Positions 23,641 through 31,500 of a DNA stretch of 33,613 nt are shown here, one piece after another; within the stretch, counting starts at the first letter, position 1; every line of letters starts with the position of its first letter. Under the pieces are notes generated by a model. It was not told the origin of the DNA, made no database searches, and worked only from the letters and a program-made list of their open reading frames with translations. The position numbers and the translations under genes were made by a program. This DNA is from Oscillibacter sp. GTDB lineage: Bacteria > Bacillota > Clostridia > Oscillospirales > Oscillospiraceae. Location of the stretch: assembly GCA_022797935.1 (NCBI GenBank), contig JAAWLO010000017.1, positions 1 to 33,613 on the forward strand, read 5' to 3'.

Positions 23641-23985
23641 TCATTCCTCCGTCTCCCAAAGCTGTATCATGTTCAGGAATAACTCAGCAAAGCGAAGCCG
23701 CTTGTCTTCCGGAAGCGAGGCTAGCTCGCGGATGGTTTCCAACAGCAGCAGAAGGACTTTCTCCTGTGTTGGCTCTAACATTCCTGATAACAAGACAATG
23801 GGATCCACCTTCATTTTTTTCGCAAGGTGCTCTACCATCTCCAGGCTGGGATTTCCCTGGCCCCTGAGGTAGCCCTGCAATGTGGAGCGAGAAATTTCCA
23901 GCTCTTCCGAAAGCTCCGAGAGCGATTGCTGGCGCTGGTCTTTCATCAGGCGGATCTTGTCAGCCATATTTTGCTGTATCCCCAT
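23641..23985 (-). CDS. XRE-family HTH regulator
   Basis: 114 residues. MADKIRLMKDQRQQSLSELSEELEISRSTLQGYLRGQGNPSLEMVEHLAKKMKVDP is a Cro/C1-type helix-turn-helix covering residues 7-60, with a C-terminal Leu-rich helical part (VLLLLLETIRELASLPEDKRLRF) that probably dimerises. Start ATG 23985 has AAAGGAGG six bases upstream; an internal Met7 (MADK) lacks its own site. Base composition is clearly lower in GC than gltX next door, which may mean acquisition by transfer. The target is not evident. Confidence 0.85.
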   Translation of the reverse strand: MGIQQNMADKIRLMKDQRQQSLSELSEELEISRSTLQGYLRGQGNPSLEMVEHLAKKMKVDPIVLLSGMLEPTQEKVLLLLLETIRELASLPEDKRLRFAELFLNMIQLWETEE

Positions 23986-24084
23986 ATGACGCCTCCTTTC
24001 TACAAGATTATAAAAGAGAAGATATATGGGGATAAATACTTATTTTTCGACAGACCGTATTATTATACCGGTATCACCCGGCGC

Positions 24085-24123
24085 AAAAAAGGAGGGGAAT
24101 GACCGGAGTTACCCGGTCATTCC
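24085..24123 (-). terminator. terminator overlapping the stop codon of the DUF2325-like gene
   Basis: GGAATGACCGG (24096-24106) and CCGGTCATTCC (24113-24123) form a perfect 11-bp stem. On the minus strand a run of six T follows (24090-24085). The stop codon at 24117-24119 lies within the stem. Confidence 0.88.
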
Positions 24124-25997
24124 TCAGCGGACAGCTCGTCCAGAACCAGTTGTTCCGCGCATTTCCGCGCGCTGGCGGTGGTGAAATACCGGACGGGGAC
24201 GCCCTCTTTCCGCACCACGTCAATGACGCGGTAATAGAACTTGTGGGACAGGGCGTTGGACTGAATCCAGACGGCGTCGGCGGTTTTCACGGTATTGAGA
24301 TCCGGCAGCATCTCCCGGTCAATGAAGCGCACGCCGGGCAGCATAGGGCGGATGGCCTTGCGCCAGGTCTCGTGGCCGCCGAAGACGACAATGCGCCGCT
24401 TCACCGGCCAGGGGAAAGAGATTTCGGTTTCCGTCTCGTCCTCGGGCTGGCCCTCCTGGGCCTTCAGGGTGAAGAGGGCCTCCCGGAGGCGGCTGAGCTC
24501 CGCCCGGTCCTGCCGGGACTCCTCCTGGACGTTCTGCAGCTGCTCCTGAAGCAGCCGGGCCTGCCGTTCCGCCTCGTAGAGCGCCAGGCGGAGTTCCTTG
24601 ATCTGCCGGGCCTGGGCAGGGTCCTGCGCGGCGGTTTCCCCATTTTTTTCCGGCGGGGGGACCTCTGGCGGTGTTTCCGCCGGTATATCCGCCGGTATGA
24701 TGGAAGGGGGCGGCAGCTGGCTGGAAGAGGGCTTGAGGGAGAGACTCCACGCGCTCCAGGTCAGGGCCTGGGCCCGTTCCGGCGGCAGGCCCTGCTGTTC
24801 CAGCCAAGCCGCCAGACGGCTGGAGGGAACCTGATTCCGCGGGGGGAAGCGGCCTGTGGCCAGGTAAAAAAGCTGATTTTCGGAGAGGAGCGTTCCGGCT
24901 TTCTCTCCGGCGCAGGGCAGGAAGCTCCCCTCCTCCTCCGGCGGGCGGAGGGCGCAGCAGAGGCGGTAATCCGGCTCGCCTTCCTGGGAGACCGCCGGAG
25001 GGGCGGAGACCTCCCCGCCGCCCCAGGGAAGGTGCCGTTCCGCGCAGGTGAGGGCGGCGGCCGTGAAGAGGTTCAGCCGGGCCAGCAGGTCCCCCTCCCG
25101 CTCCAGAAGCAGGTAGGCGGCACAGAGGGCGCAGGGTTCGCTTTGGATGCGGAAGCCCTCCATCAGGTCCGAGGAGCGGCGGTAGTAGAGGGTTTTGCGG
25201 ATTTCCTCCTGCGGCTGTCCCACCAGCAGGGTAGACTGCATCAAAAACCAGAGGGCCGGGTATTCCTTGGCCGGGCTGCGGACGTCTTCCTCCGGCAGGT
25301 CCCATTCCAGGGGGGAGACGCTGAAGGAGGGATTGGGCCGGGGCGGTTCGGCGGCAGGAGGCTTCACCCGGGTGGAGACTTCCAGAAAACGGCCGGCAAA
25401 ATCCAGCAGAACTTCCTTGAATTGCGTCCGCAGGGCGGCGGCGGTTTCCGGGTCCACCAGGTCCCAGAGCCGCTGAAAGGTTTCCCGGCTCTCCCGGTCC
25501 CGGTTCCGGAAGACGGCGGTCAGGGCCAGAATCCGTTCCTGGGGATGGAAAAAATCCTCTCCGGCGGGCAGGGGCGCCCCCGGGTCTCCCGCCGGAGGCA
25601 GCAGCGCGGCGCAGGCAGCCTCCTGGCCCGACTGCGCCGCGTAGTCCAGCATCCACAGTGCCGCCCCCAGCGGGTAGGACATGGAATCCAGCCGGTGGCG
25701 GTTTACCGGAGCGGAGAAGGCGGCGGCGGCGCCCAGAGCGCCTGCTACGTCGGTCCGGGTGTATTTTCCGTCGAAGTGCTGGAAGAAGAAGCCGGCGGCG
25801 GCACGGGCGGCCTGTTCAGCGGCTTTGGAAAAGGCTTTTGGGGAAAAGGCGGCCCGGTCCTCACCCACCGGCTTGAGGATATTGGCGGCGCTGTCCTGGA
25901 AGACCTGTTCCTCCCCGGGGGACAGCGCCGTGGGAACGCACGCTTCCCCGGCCAGGGTCCAGACCTTGGAGGAGGCCGTTTTTTTCGCTTCGCCCAT
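24117..25997 (-). CDS. large coiled-coil protein with C-terminal DUF2325-like domain
   Basis: 626 residues. About residues 1-440 are helical, Ala/Leu/Pro-rich and of unknown family, with no membrane segment. A Pro-rich linker (about 440-465) leads to a coiled coil (QIKELRLALYEAERQARLLQEQLQNVQEESRQDRAELSRL, about 475-525). The last 93 residues (RRIVVFGGHETWRKAIRPMLPGVRFID..., ...ARKCAEQLV) match DUF2325, a small Rossmann-like domain found in proteins of unknown function. It may bind nucleic acid or a nucleotide, but that is conjecture. The start at ATG 25997 has only a weak purine tract; a GTG at 26009 is possible. Confidence 0.75.
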   Translation of the reverse strand: MGEAKKTASSKVWTLAGEACVPTALSPGEEQVFQDSAANILKPVGEDRAAFSPKAFSKAAEQAARAAAGFFFQHFDGKYTRTDVAGALGAAAAFSAPVNRHRLDSMSYPLGAALWMLDYAAQSGQEAACAALLPPAGDPGAPLPAGEDFFHPQERILALTAVFRNRDRESRETFQRLWDLVDPETAAALRTQFKEVLLDFAGRFLEVSTRVKPPAAEPPRPNPSFSVSPLEWDLPEEDVRSPAKEYPALWFLMQSTLLVGQPQEEIRKTLYYRRSSDLMEGFRIQSEPCALCAAYLLLEREGDLLARLNLFTAAALTCAERHLPWGGGEVSAPPAVSQEGEPDYRLCCALRPPEEEGSFLPCAGEKAGTLLSENQLFYLATGRFPPRNQVPSSRLAAWLEQQGLPPERAQALTWSAWSLSLKPSSSQLPPPSIIPADIPAETPPEVPPPEKNGETAAQDPAQARQIKELRLALYEAERQARLLQEQLQNVQEESRQDRAELSRLREALFTLKAQEGQPEDETETEISFPWPVKRRIVVFGGHETWRKAIRPMLPGVRFIDREMLPDLNTVKTADAVWIQSNALSHKFYYRVIDVVRKEGVPVRYFTTASARKCAEQLVLDELSAEE

Positions 25998-26134
25998 ACT
26001 TGGCACCACGCTTTCTCAAAACAGTTTGTACCAGTGTACCACATAAAAAGGCAAAAGTCACGCATGAAGTGTATCGATTGGGGGGTGATATTTGACAAAA
26101 TCAAAAATTTCCGGCGGAAACCGCGAAAAATCTA

Positions 26135-26164
26135 TTGCCAGCTTTTGCGGGAATCTGCTATAAT
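26135..26164 (+). promoter_or_regulatory. promoter for the NhaC-type antiporter
   Basis: TTGCCA (26135-26140), an 18-bp spacer, perfect TATAAT (26159-26164). It would give a leader of roughly 300 bases before the start codon at 26469. A second TATAAT at 26403-26408 has no good -35. Confidence 0.6.
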
Positions 26165-26228
26165 TTTGTGCGTGGGAGAGGGAAACTTTCGGAAGAGAAT
26201 CCGTTTTTGGCGGGAGAAAATTCATGGA

Positions 26229-26306
26229 GGACGGTTTTGGCCTGACAGCGGCAGGACCGGATCTGGACGGCGCCTGCAACGTGCCTCCGTCCGGCCAAGA
26301 CAATCC
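26229..26306 (+). ncRNA. candidate structured RNA leader upstream of NhaC
   Basis: Bases 26229-26242 can pair with 26293-26306 at 12 of 14 positions, counting one G-U. Inside, GGACGG (26265-26270) pairs with CCGTCC (26287-26292), while GCAGG (26251-26255) can pair with CCTGC (26273-26277); the two cross. GGACGG also occurs in the outer arm (26229-26234) and could compete. No known riboswitch class is recognised and no terminator follows. A short open frame from 26224 overlaps it but has no convincing coding signs. Confidence 0.35.
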
Positions 26307-26468
26307 AGCCGCATATGAAGCCGCGGACGCCGCGCCTGATATGGAGGAGCCTTCCATTCGAAGACGTGGCGGAGACCGTTTCCGTTTCCCATTCCGTTCC
26401 CTTATAATAGAGAAGAAAGTCAAGACAAGCCTGCGAAGAGGAAACAAGCGGAGAAAAAGGAGAAGAAT

Positions 26469-27881
26469 ATGGAGAAAAACCGAAACAAGAAAAGCAGCGG
26501 CCTGGCCCTGGCGCCCTTTCTGATTTTTGTCGTCATCTACTTGGGGGCGGGCCTGATTCTGCAGAGCCAGGGAGTGGAAATGGCCTTCTATCAGTTCCCC
26601 TCTGTTACGGCCATGTTTATCGCCCTGCTGGCGGCCTTTGCCATGACGCCTGGGGCCGTCAATGAGCGCTTTGCCGTCTTCGCCCGGGGCGCGGCCAACG
26701 TGGACGTATTGACCATGCTGATGATCTACCTCCTGGCGGGAGCCTTTTCCAGTGTGGCCGCCGCTATGGGCGGACGGGACGCCACCGTTCACCTGGGACT
26801 CTCCCTGGTGCCTGCCCAGTTCCTGGCCGCCGGGGTGTTCATCATCTCCGCCTTCATGGGCACCGCTACCGGCACTTCCATGGGTACCATTGGCACCATC
26901 ATTCCCATTGCCGTGGGCGTGGCGGCGGAGAGCGGTTTGAGCATCCCCCTGTTTACCGGCGCCTGCGTGGGCGGGGCCATGTTCGGCGACAACCTCTCTA
27001 TGATTTCCGACACTACGATTGCCGCCACCCGCTCCCAGGGCTGTGAGATGCGGGACAAGTTCCGGGTGAACTTCTTCATTGCCCTCCCCGCCGCCGTGCT
27101 GACCATTGCGGTCCTGCTGGTGGTGGGCCGTCCGGAGACGGTGCAGGCCCTGGACGGTCTGGAGTTCAGCATTCTGAAGGTGATTCCCTACCTGCTGGTG
27201 CTGCTGCTGGCCCTGGTGGGCATGAACGTCTTCCTGGTGCTGACCATCGGTATTTTCACCGCCGGTCTCATTGGCATTGTCTCCGGGTCTCTGGACGTTT
27301 TCGGCTTTGCCCAAGGGGTTTGGAGCGGCTTTACGGGCATGAATGAGGTGTTTTTTCTGACCCTGTTCTGCGGCGGCATGAGCGAGATGGTCACCCACAA
27401 CGGCGGCATCCGCTGGATGATGGAGAAGCTTCAGGGCATGATGCGGGGCAACAAATCCGCCCAGGTGGGCATTGCGGCCCTGGTCTCCCTGGCGGACTGC
27501 GCCACGGCCAACAACACAGTAGCCATTGTCCTCAGCGGCAGCATGGCCAAGGACATCAGCCGGGAGTACCGGGTGGACCCCCGCCGGACGGCCTCCCTGC
27601 TGGACGTGTTCTCCTGCGTGTTCCAGGGCATCATTCCCTATGGCGCCCAGCTGCTCTCCGCCGCGGCCCTGGCCACAGCCAACGGCGTTCCCCTGAATCC
27701 CACGGATATTATTCCGAACCTGTGGTATTGCTGGATGCTGGCCATTGTGGGCCTGGCGTCCATCTTCATCCCCTTTGCCGATGGCGTCTGCCGCCGGGAC
27801 CCCTGGAACTGGGAATATGACACGGCGGAATCCGGTGTGGCGGAAAAGAAGGCCCTTCTGGAAGCGGAAAAATCCATCTGA
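26469..27881 (+). CDS. nhaC: NhaC-superfamily sodium antiporter
   Basis: 470 residues with about eleven hydrophobic segments. GTATGTSMGTIGTIIPIAVG (around 137-156), GACVGGAMFGDNLSMISDTTIAATRSQGC (about 165-193) and a late SLADCATANNTVAIVLSGSMAKDISREY repeat are typical of the NhaC superfamily. Members exchange sodium for protons; some relatives carry methionine, lysine or dicarboxylates, and since a methionine gamma-lyase lies downstream an amino-acid substrate is possible. ATG 26469 follows AAAAAGGAGAAG. Transcription probably starts at 26135-26164, giving a long leader, and ends at a strong terminator after the stop. Confidence 0.85.
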   Translation: MEKNRNKKSSGLALAPFLIFVVIYLGAGLILQSQGVEMAFYQFPSVTAMFIALLAAFAMTPGAVNERFAVFARGAANVDVLTMLMIYLLAGAFSSVAAAMGGRDATVHLGLSLVPAQFLAAGVFIISAFMGTATGTSMGTIGTIIPIAVGVAAESGLSIPLFTGACVGGAMFGDNLSMISDTTIAATRSQGCEMRDKFRVNFFIALPAAVLTIAVLLVVGRPETVQALDGLEFSILKVIPYLLVLLLALVGMNVFLVLTIGIFTAGLIGIVSGSLDVFGFAQGVWSGFTGMNEVFFLTLFCGGMSEMVTHNGGIRWMMEKLQGMMRGNKSAQVGIAALVSLADCATANNTVAIVLSGSMAKDISREYRVDPRRTASLLDVFSCVFQGIIPYGAQLLSAAALATANGVPLNPTDIIPNLWYCWMLAIVGLASIFIPFADGVCRRDPWNWEYDTAESGVAEKKALLEAEKSI

Positions 27882-27896
27882 ATCCAGTGGAACCGA

Positions 27897-27926
27897 ACGT
27901 GCGCCGGTACTTCCGGCGCACGTTTT
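27897..27926 (+). terminator. intrinsic terminator after nhaC
   Basis: ACGTGCGCCGG (27897-27907) and CCGGCGCACGT (27913-27923) form a perfect stem with a TACTT loop, followed by TTTT. Confidence 0.9.
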
Positions 27927-28117
27927 GATTCTGCCGGTTCCGGCGGGGAGACGGCCGGAGGAGAAGCGGAACAGGGGAATAACCGTTTCTTGTTCAGAAA
28001 TGCTGGCTTTTTCGGAGAAAAGATGATAAGATACCCTTAGAAGCGGAAAGAAGTTGAAAAAGAACGGGGCGGCAGTCCCGGCTGTGTCCGTCCCTCTATT
28101 CCTATGGCAGGAAAACA

Positions 28118-28147
28118 GCCGCCGGAGCGGCGTTCCCCTCCGGCGGC
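28118..28147 (+). other. perfect hairpin just before the methionine gamma-lyase ribosome binding site
   Basis: GCCGCCGGAG (28118-28127) pairs perfectly with CTCCGGCGGC (28138-28147) around a 10-base loop. It ends ten bases before the GAAAGGAAGG ribosome binding site. No T-run follows, so it is not a terminator; it may stabilise the mRNA or affect initiation. No SAM-box motifs are visible in the 28.0-28.17 kb leader and I could find no convincing promoter there. Confidence 0.55.
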
Positions 28148-28173
28148 GCGGAAAAGAAAGGAAGGTATTCTCT

Positions 28174-29367
28174 ATGAACTGTCAGAATAAGGGCTTTGCC
28201 ACCCGCCAGATTCACGCCGGAAAGAGCGAAAACGCCGCCGGTTCCCTGTGCGCACCCATCTACCAGACCTCTACCTTTGAATTTGCCACGGTGGAGCAGG
28301 GCGGAGCCCGGTTTGCCGGACAGGAGGCGGGCTACATCTACAGCCGCCTGTCCAACCCCACCACGGCCCTGGCGGAAGCGAAACTGGCCAATCTGGAGGG
28401 CGGCGAGGCGGCCCTGATGGCGGCTTCCGGCATGGGCGCGATTTCCACGGCCCTGTGGAGCTCCGTAACGGCAGGGGATGAGATCGTGGCGGACGAGACC
28501 CTGTATGGCTGCACCTATTCTCTGCTGGAACACGGCATGAGCAAGTTCGGCGTAAAGGTCCGGCTGGCGGACCTGCGGGACCCGGAGAACCTGAAAGCGG
28601 TTTTGACGGACCGGACGAAGGTGGTCTACTTCGAAAGCCCCTGCAATCCCACCATGAAAATCCTGGACATTGCCGGGATTGCCCGGACCGCCCACGCCTT
28701 TCACGCCGGCATCCGGGTGATGGTGGACAACACCTTCTGCACGCCCTACCTCCAGCGGCCCCTGGAGCTGGGAGCCGACGTGGTGGTCCACAGCGCCACC
28801 AAGTACCTCAACGGACACGGCGACGTCATTGCGGGGGCGATTGTGGGCAGCGCGGAGTTTGTGGAGACCTGCCGTTCCTTCGGCCTGAAGGATATGACCG
28901 GCGCGGTCCTCAGCCCCTTCGACGCCTTCCTGCTGGCCCGGGGCATGAAGACGCTGGACATCCGCATGGAGCGCCACTGCGCCAACGCCCAGAAGGTGGC
29001 GGAATTCCTGGAGGCCCATCCCGCCGTGGCGAAGGTGTATTACCCCGGTCTGAAGAGCTTCGAGGGCCACGAGACTGCCGCGCGGCAGATGAAGCTGCCC
29101 GGCGGTATGATTTCCATAGAGCTCAAGGCGGACAGGGCCGCTGCCGCCGCCGCCCTGAACCGGCTGGAGCTGTGCACCATTGCCGTCTCTCTGGGGGACG
29201 CCGAGACCCTGGTGGAGCATCCCGCCACCATGACCCATTCCACCTACACCGCCGAGGAGCTGAAGGCCTCCGGCATCTCCGAGGGTCTGGTCCGCATCAG
29301 CGTGGGCCTGGAGGACCCGGAGGACTTGATCGCGGATTTCAAGGCCGTTCTGGATCCCCTGGCGTGA
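28174..29367 (+). CDS. megL: methionine gamma-lyase (PLP enzyme)
   Basis: 397 residues, Cys/Met metabolism PLP family. GFATRQIHAGKSENAAGSLCAPIYQTSTFEF begins the family fold; YIYSRLSNPTT holds the phosphate-contact Tyr; TLYGCTYSLL has Tyr111 and Cys113, the latter being the active-site Cys that separates methionine gamma-lyases from cystathionine enzymes; VDNTF has Asp185; HSATKYLNGHGD has the PLP lysine Lys210. The enzyme breaks methionine to methanethiol, ammonia and 2-oxobutyrate in the cytoplasm. ATG 28174 follows GAAAGGAAGG. The 2-oxobutyrate could feed a ferredoxin oxidoreductase such as the one at 32718, but the two are in different transcripts. Homocysteine or cystathionine lyase activity is also possible. 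Confidence 0.9.
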   Translation: MNCQNKGFATRQIHAGKSENAAGSLCAPIYQTSTFEFATVEQGGARFAGQEAGYIYSRLSNPTTALAEAKLANLEGGEAALMAASGMGAISTALWSSVTAGDEIVADETLYGCTYSLLEHGMSKFGVKVRLADLRDPENLKAVLTDRTKVVYFESPCNPTMKILDIAGIARTAHAFHAGIRVMVDNTFCTPYLQRPLELGADVVVHSATKYLNGHGDVIAGAIVGSAEFVETCRSFGLKDMTGAVLSPFDAFLLARGMKTLDIRMERHCANAQKVAEFLEAHPAVAKVYYPGLKSFEGHETAARQMKLPGGMISIELKADRAAAAAALNRLELCTIAVSLGDAETLVEHPATMTHSTYTAEELKASGISEGLVRISVGLEDPEDLIADFKAVLDPLA

Positions 29368-29615
29368 CGCGGGGTTCCGGCGCGGGAGACGGCAAAGCCT
29401 ATAGCAAAGTAGAAGGTTTTCCGCCCATTCCGCCGGAAGACGGACAAATTGCCGCAGGCACGGGGAGAAATTTTGTGCGTTTTCACCATGCCTATTCCCT
29501 TGACCATCCAGCCTGCCGCAGGGCTATGCTGATTCCGACAGAAGGCTGGTGGTTTCTGGGTCCCGGGCTTCGCAGCTGGCAGGGACCCTCCGAATTTCGC
29601 CGGATCCGGCGGGGC
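29368..29615. other. non-coding gap after megL
   Basis: No coding sequence or strong terminator is visible in these 248 bases. CCAGCCT (29508-29514) and AGGCTGG (29543-29549) could pair around a long loop. The rest shows nothing that I can identify. Confidence 0.5.
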
Positions 29616-29644
29616 TTTACGCCCTGCCGGTTATCTGGTATAAT
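29616..29644 (+). promoter_or_regulatory. promoter of the alanine symporter operon
   Basis: TTTACG (29616-29621), 17-bp spacer, perfect TATAAT (29639-29644) with an extended TGG before it. It yields a leader of about 360 bases before the symporter start codon. Confidence 0.7.
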
Positions 29645-29693
29645 CAAACCCGCGGATACCCCAAGGGAGAAACATCCGAAAGGAGAGCCGTGC

Positions 29694-29760
29694 ATGAAAG
29701 AACGCGTATGAGAATCGGAACGCCGTCCGGAAGACGGTGACGGCGAAGACCCGGGCCGTC
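29694..29760 (+). promoter_or_regulatory. leader with two overlapping tiny open frames and competing hairpins
   Basis: ATG 29694 opens MKERV, ending with TGA at 29709-29711, with an AAAGGAGAG site before it. The stop overlaps a second ATG (29708) for MRIGTPSGRR, ending at 29740. That stop overlaps a GTG (29737) that starts an open frame running 92 codons in phase into the symporter gene. Three hairpins compete: CCGTC 29723-29727 with GACGG 29733-29737; CGCCGTC 29721-29727 with GACGGCG 29739-29745; GACGGC 29739-29744 with GCCGTC 29755-29760. This resembles translation-sensing attenuation; no T-run terminator is visible. Confidence 0.45.
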
Positions 29761-30012
29761 AGCGATTCCGCCTCCGCGCCGCGGATGCGGAGACCGGGCC
29801 CTGCCCCTGAGGCCGGGGCTCACATCCTGATTACCACCTCCTTCTCCACCTCTGAAGCCTGGGCGCGGACAACGCCGCCAAGCCGCCCCAGACCCGGAAG
29901 CACAGGCACGGAACACCCGCCTCATTCCGGATTTCCGTCAGGCGGCGGCCTTTGCGGAAGCTGTTCCCATTCAAACTGCGTGAGGCGGGAGAAATCGAGA
30001 AGGAGAAATCGT

Positions 30013-31491
30013 ATGACAATCGCTGATGTCTTAAACAAGCTGGACGGCCTGCTCTGGGGGACGCCCCTGATCGCCTTTGCCATCCTCCTGGGCGCGTATT
30101 ACATGCTCAAAGGCAAATTCTTTCCGTTCGTACATTTCGGGCATATTCTGAAAAACACCATTCTGGCAAAGTCCGGCGAGTCCACCAAAACGGACACGGA
30201 TAAAATCTCTCCCTACCGCGCCTTCTGCCTGGCCGTGGGCGGCGCTGTGGGCATGGGCAACATCTCCGGCGTGGCGTCGGCCATTGCCGTTGGCGGTCCC
30301 GGCTCGATTTTCTGGATGTGGGTCTGGGCCTTCTTCGGCATGATGGTCAAGACCGCGGAGACCTCCCTGGGCCTCTACTACCGCCGGAAGGGTCCGGACG
30401 GCAAGTACAACGGCAGCGCCATGGATTACATGGAGCGGGGCATGGAAGGAGAACTGGGTCTGAAATTCGGCAAACCCCTGGCGGTTCTCTTTGCCATCTC
30501 CCTGTTCCTGATGGTTCTCCAGGGCAGCGGCGCCTACACCGTGGGCGAGACGCTTCACGCCTCCTTCGGGCTGAATCTCATGGCGGTCGTGGCCGTTTAT
30601 GTGCTGTTCGTGGTCTATCTGATCTTCCGGGGTGAGAATACCATCGGCAAAATCGCGGAGAAGATCGTGCCGGTCATGTGCTGCGTATATCTGGCGGCTA
30701 CGGTCATCATCCTGGTTCTGAACATTTCCTATCTGCCGGAGATGTTTGCCGGGATTTTCAAGGGCGCGTTCACCGGCACGGCGGCTGTGGGCGGCTTTGT
30801 GGGCTCCGCGGTGTCCCTGGCCATCCGGCAGGGCATTGCCCGCTCCGTCTACTCCAACGAGGCCGGAAACGGCACCTCTCCCCTGATTCACGGTTCCGCC
30901 GACACGGTGCATCCCGTCCGTCAGGGCCTCTGGGGCGCGGTAGAGGTGTTCTGCGACACGCTGATCGTGTGCACCTGCTCCGGCCTGGCCATCCTGGCCA
31001 CCGGCACCTGGACCAGCGGAACCACCGGCGCGGCCCTAGGGGTTCTGGCCTTCACCGACGCCTTTGGAGGCTTCGGAAGATATTTCCTCGGCATCATGAC
31101 GCTGCTCTTTGCCTTTACCACCTCCACCACATGGTACCTGTTCTATCAGAATATCCTGGCGTATCTGCTCAAGAAGAAGCCCGCCGTTTTGAAGGTGGTG
31201 CAGAAGGGCTTCACGGTTGTATTCCCCCTGATTATGCTGGGCAATGCCGCCCTGATCTACTTCACCGGCTCCAGCGCCGACCTGTTCTGGACCATCGTCA
31301 GCATTGTGACGGCGTTCCCGCTGTTCTTCAACATGATTGCCCTGATCTTCCTGCGCAAGAAGTTCTGGGCGCTGCTCAGCGACTATAAGGCCCGCTATCT
31401 CGGCATTGGCCAGGTAGACCCGAACTTCAAGCTCTTCGCTGAAGACGACCCGGAGGTCATGGCCAAAATCAACCAGAACCTGCGGAAGTAA
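30013..31491 (+). CDS. AGCS family sodium:alanine/glycine symporter
   Basis: 492 residues, about ten to eleven membrane helices. AVGGAVGMGNISGVASAIAVGGPGSIFWMW (about residues 75-104) is the AGCS signature with the unwound substrate-binding helix; RSVYSNEAGNGTSPLIHGSADT (about 279-300) is the second conserved loop, and FAFTTSTTWYLFYQN a third. It takes up alanine or glycine with sodium. ATG 30013 follows AAGGAG by seven bases; an in-phase extension to GTG 29737 has no membrane features and weaker codon use, so the shorter start is chosen. An alanine racemase starts nine bases after the stop, which favours alanine (L or D) as substrate. Confidence 0.92.
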   Translation: MTIADVLNKLDGLLWGTPLIAFAILLGAYYMLKGKFFPFVHFGHILKNTILAKSGESTKTDTDKISPYRAFCLAVGGAVGMGNISGVASAIAVGGPGSIFWMWVWAFFGMMVKTAETSLGLYYRRKGPDGKYNGSAMDYMERGMEGELGLKFGKPLAVLFAISLFLMVLQGSGAYTVGETLHASFGLNLMAVVAVYVLFVVYLIFRGENTIGKIAEKIVPVMCCVYLAATVIILVLNISYLPEMFAGIFKGAFTGTAAVGGFVGSAVSLAIRQGIARSVYSNEAGNGTSPLIHGSADTVHPVRQGLWGAVEVFCDTLIVCTCSGLAILATGTWTSGTTGAALGVLAFTDAFGGFGRYFLGIMTLLFAFTTSTTWYLFYQNILAYLLKKKPAVLKVVQKGFTVVFPLIMLGNAALIYFTGSSADLFWTIVSIVTAFPLFFNMIALIFLRKKFWALLSDYKARYLGIGQVDPNFKLFAEDDPEVMAKINQNLRK

Positions 31492-31500
31492 GCGGCTTTC

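Noticed and set aside
24099-26318. A 739-codon open frame on the plus strand opposite the DUF2325-like gene
   Set aside because: It is rich in Gly, Arg, Pro and Gln without domain motifs, has no ribosome binding site, runs against the terminator at 24085-24123, and mirrors the codon pattern of the real minus-strand gene.
26224-26523. A 99-codon open frame starting in the NhaC leader
   Set aside because: It overlaps the NhaC start in another frame, has a weak ribosome binding site and turns into Arg/Lys-rich sequence.
27927-28173. SAM riboswitch ahead of the methionine gamma-lyase
   Set aside because: No SAM-box core motifs are seen; only a perfect hairpin near the ribosome binding site.
29645-30012. 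Glycine riboswitch before the AGCS symporter
   Set aside because: This family is often controlled so, but the conserved glycine-aptamer core motifs and tandem arrangement are not seen.
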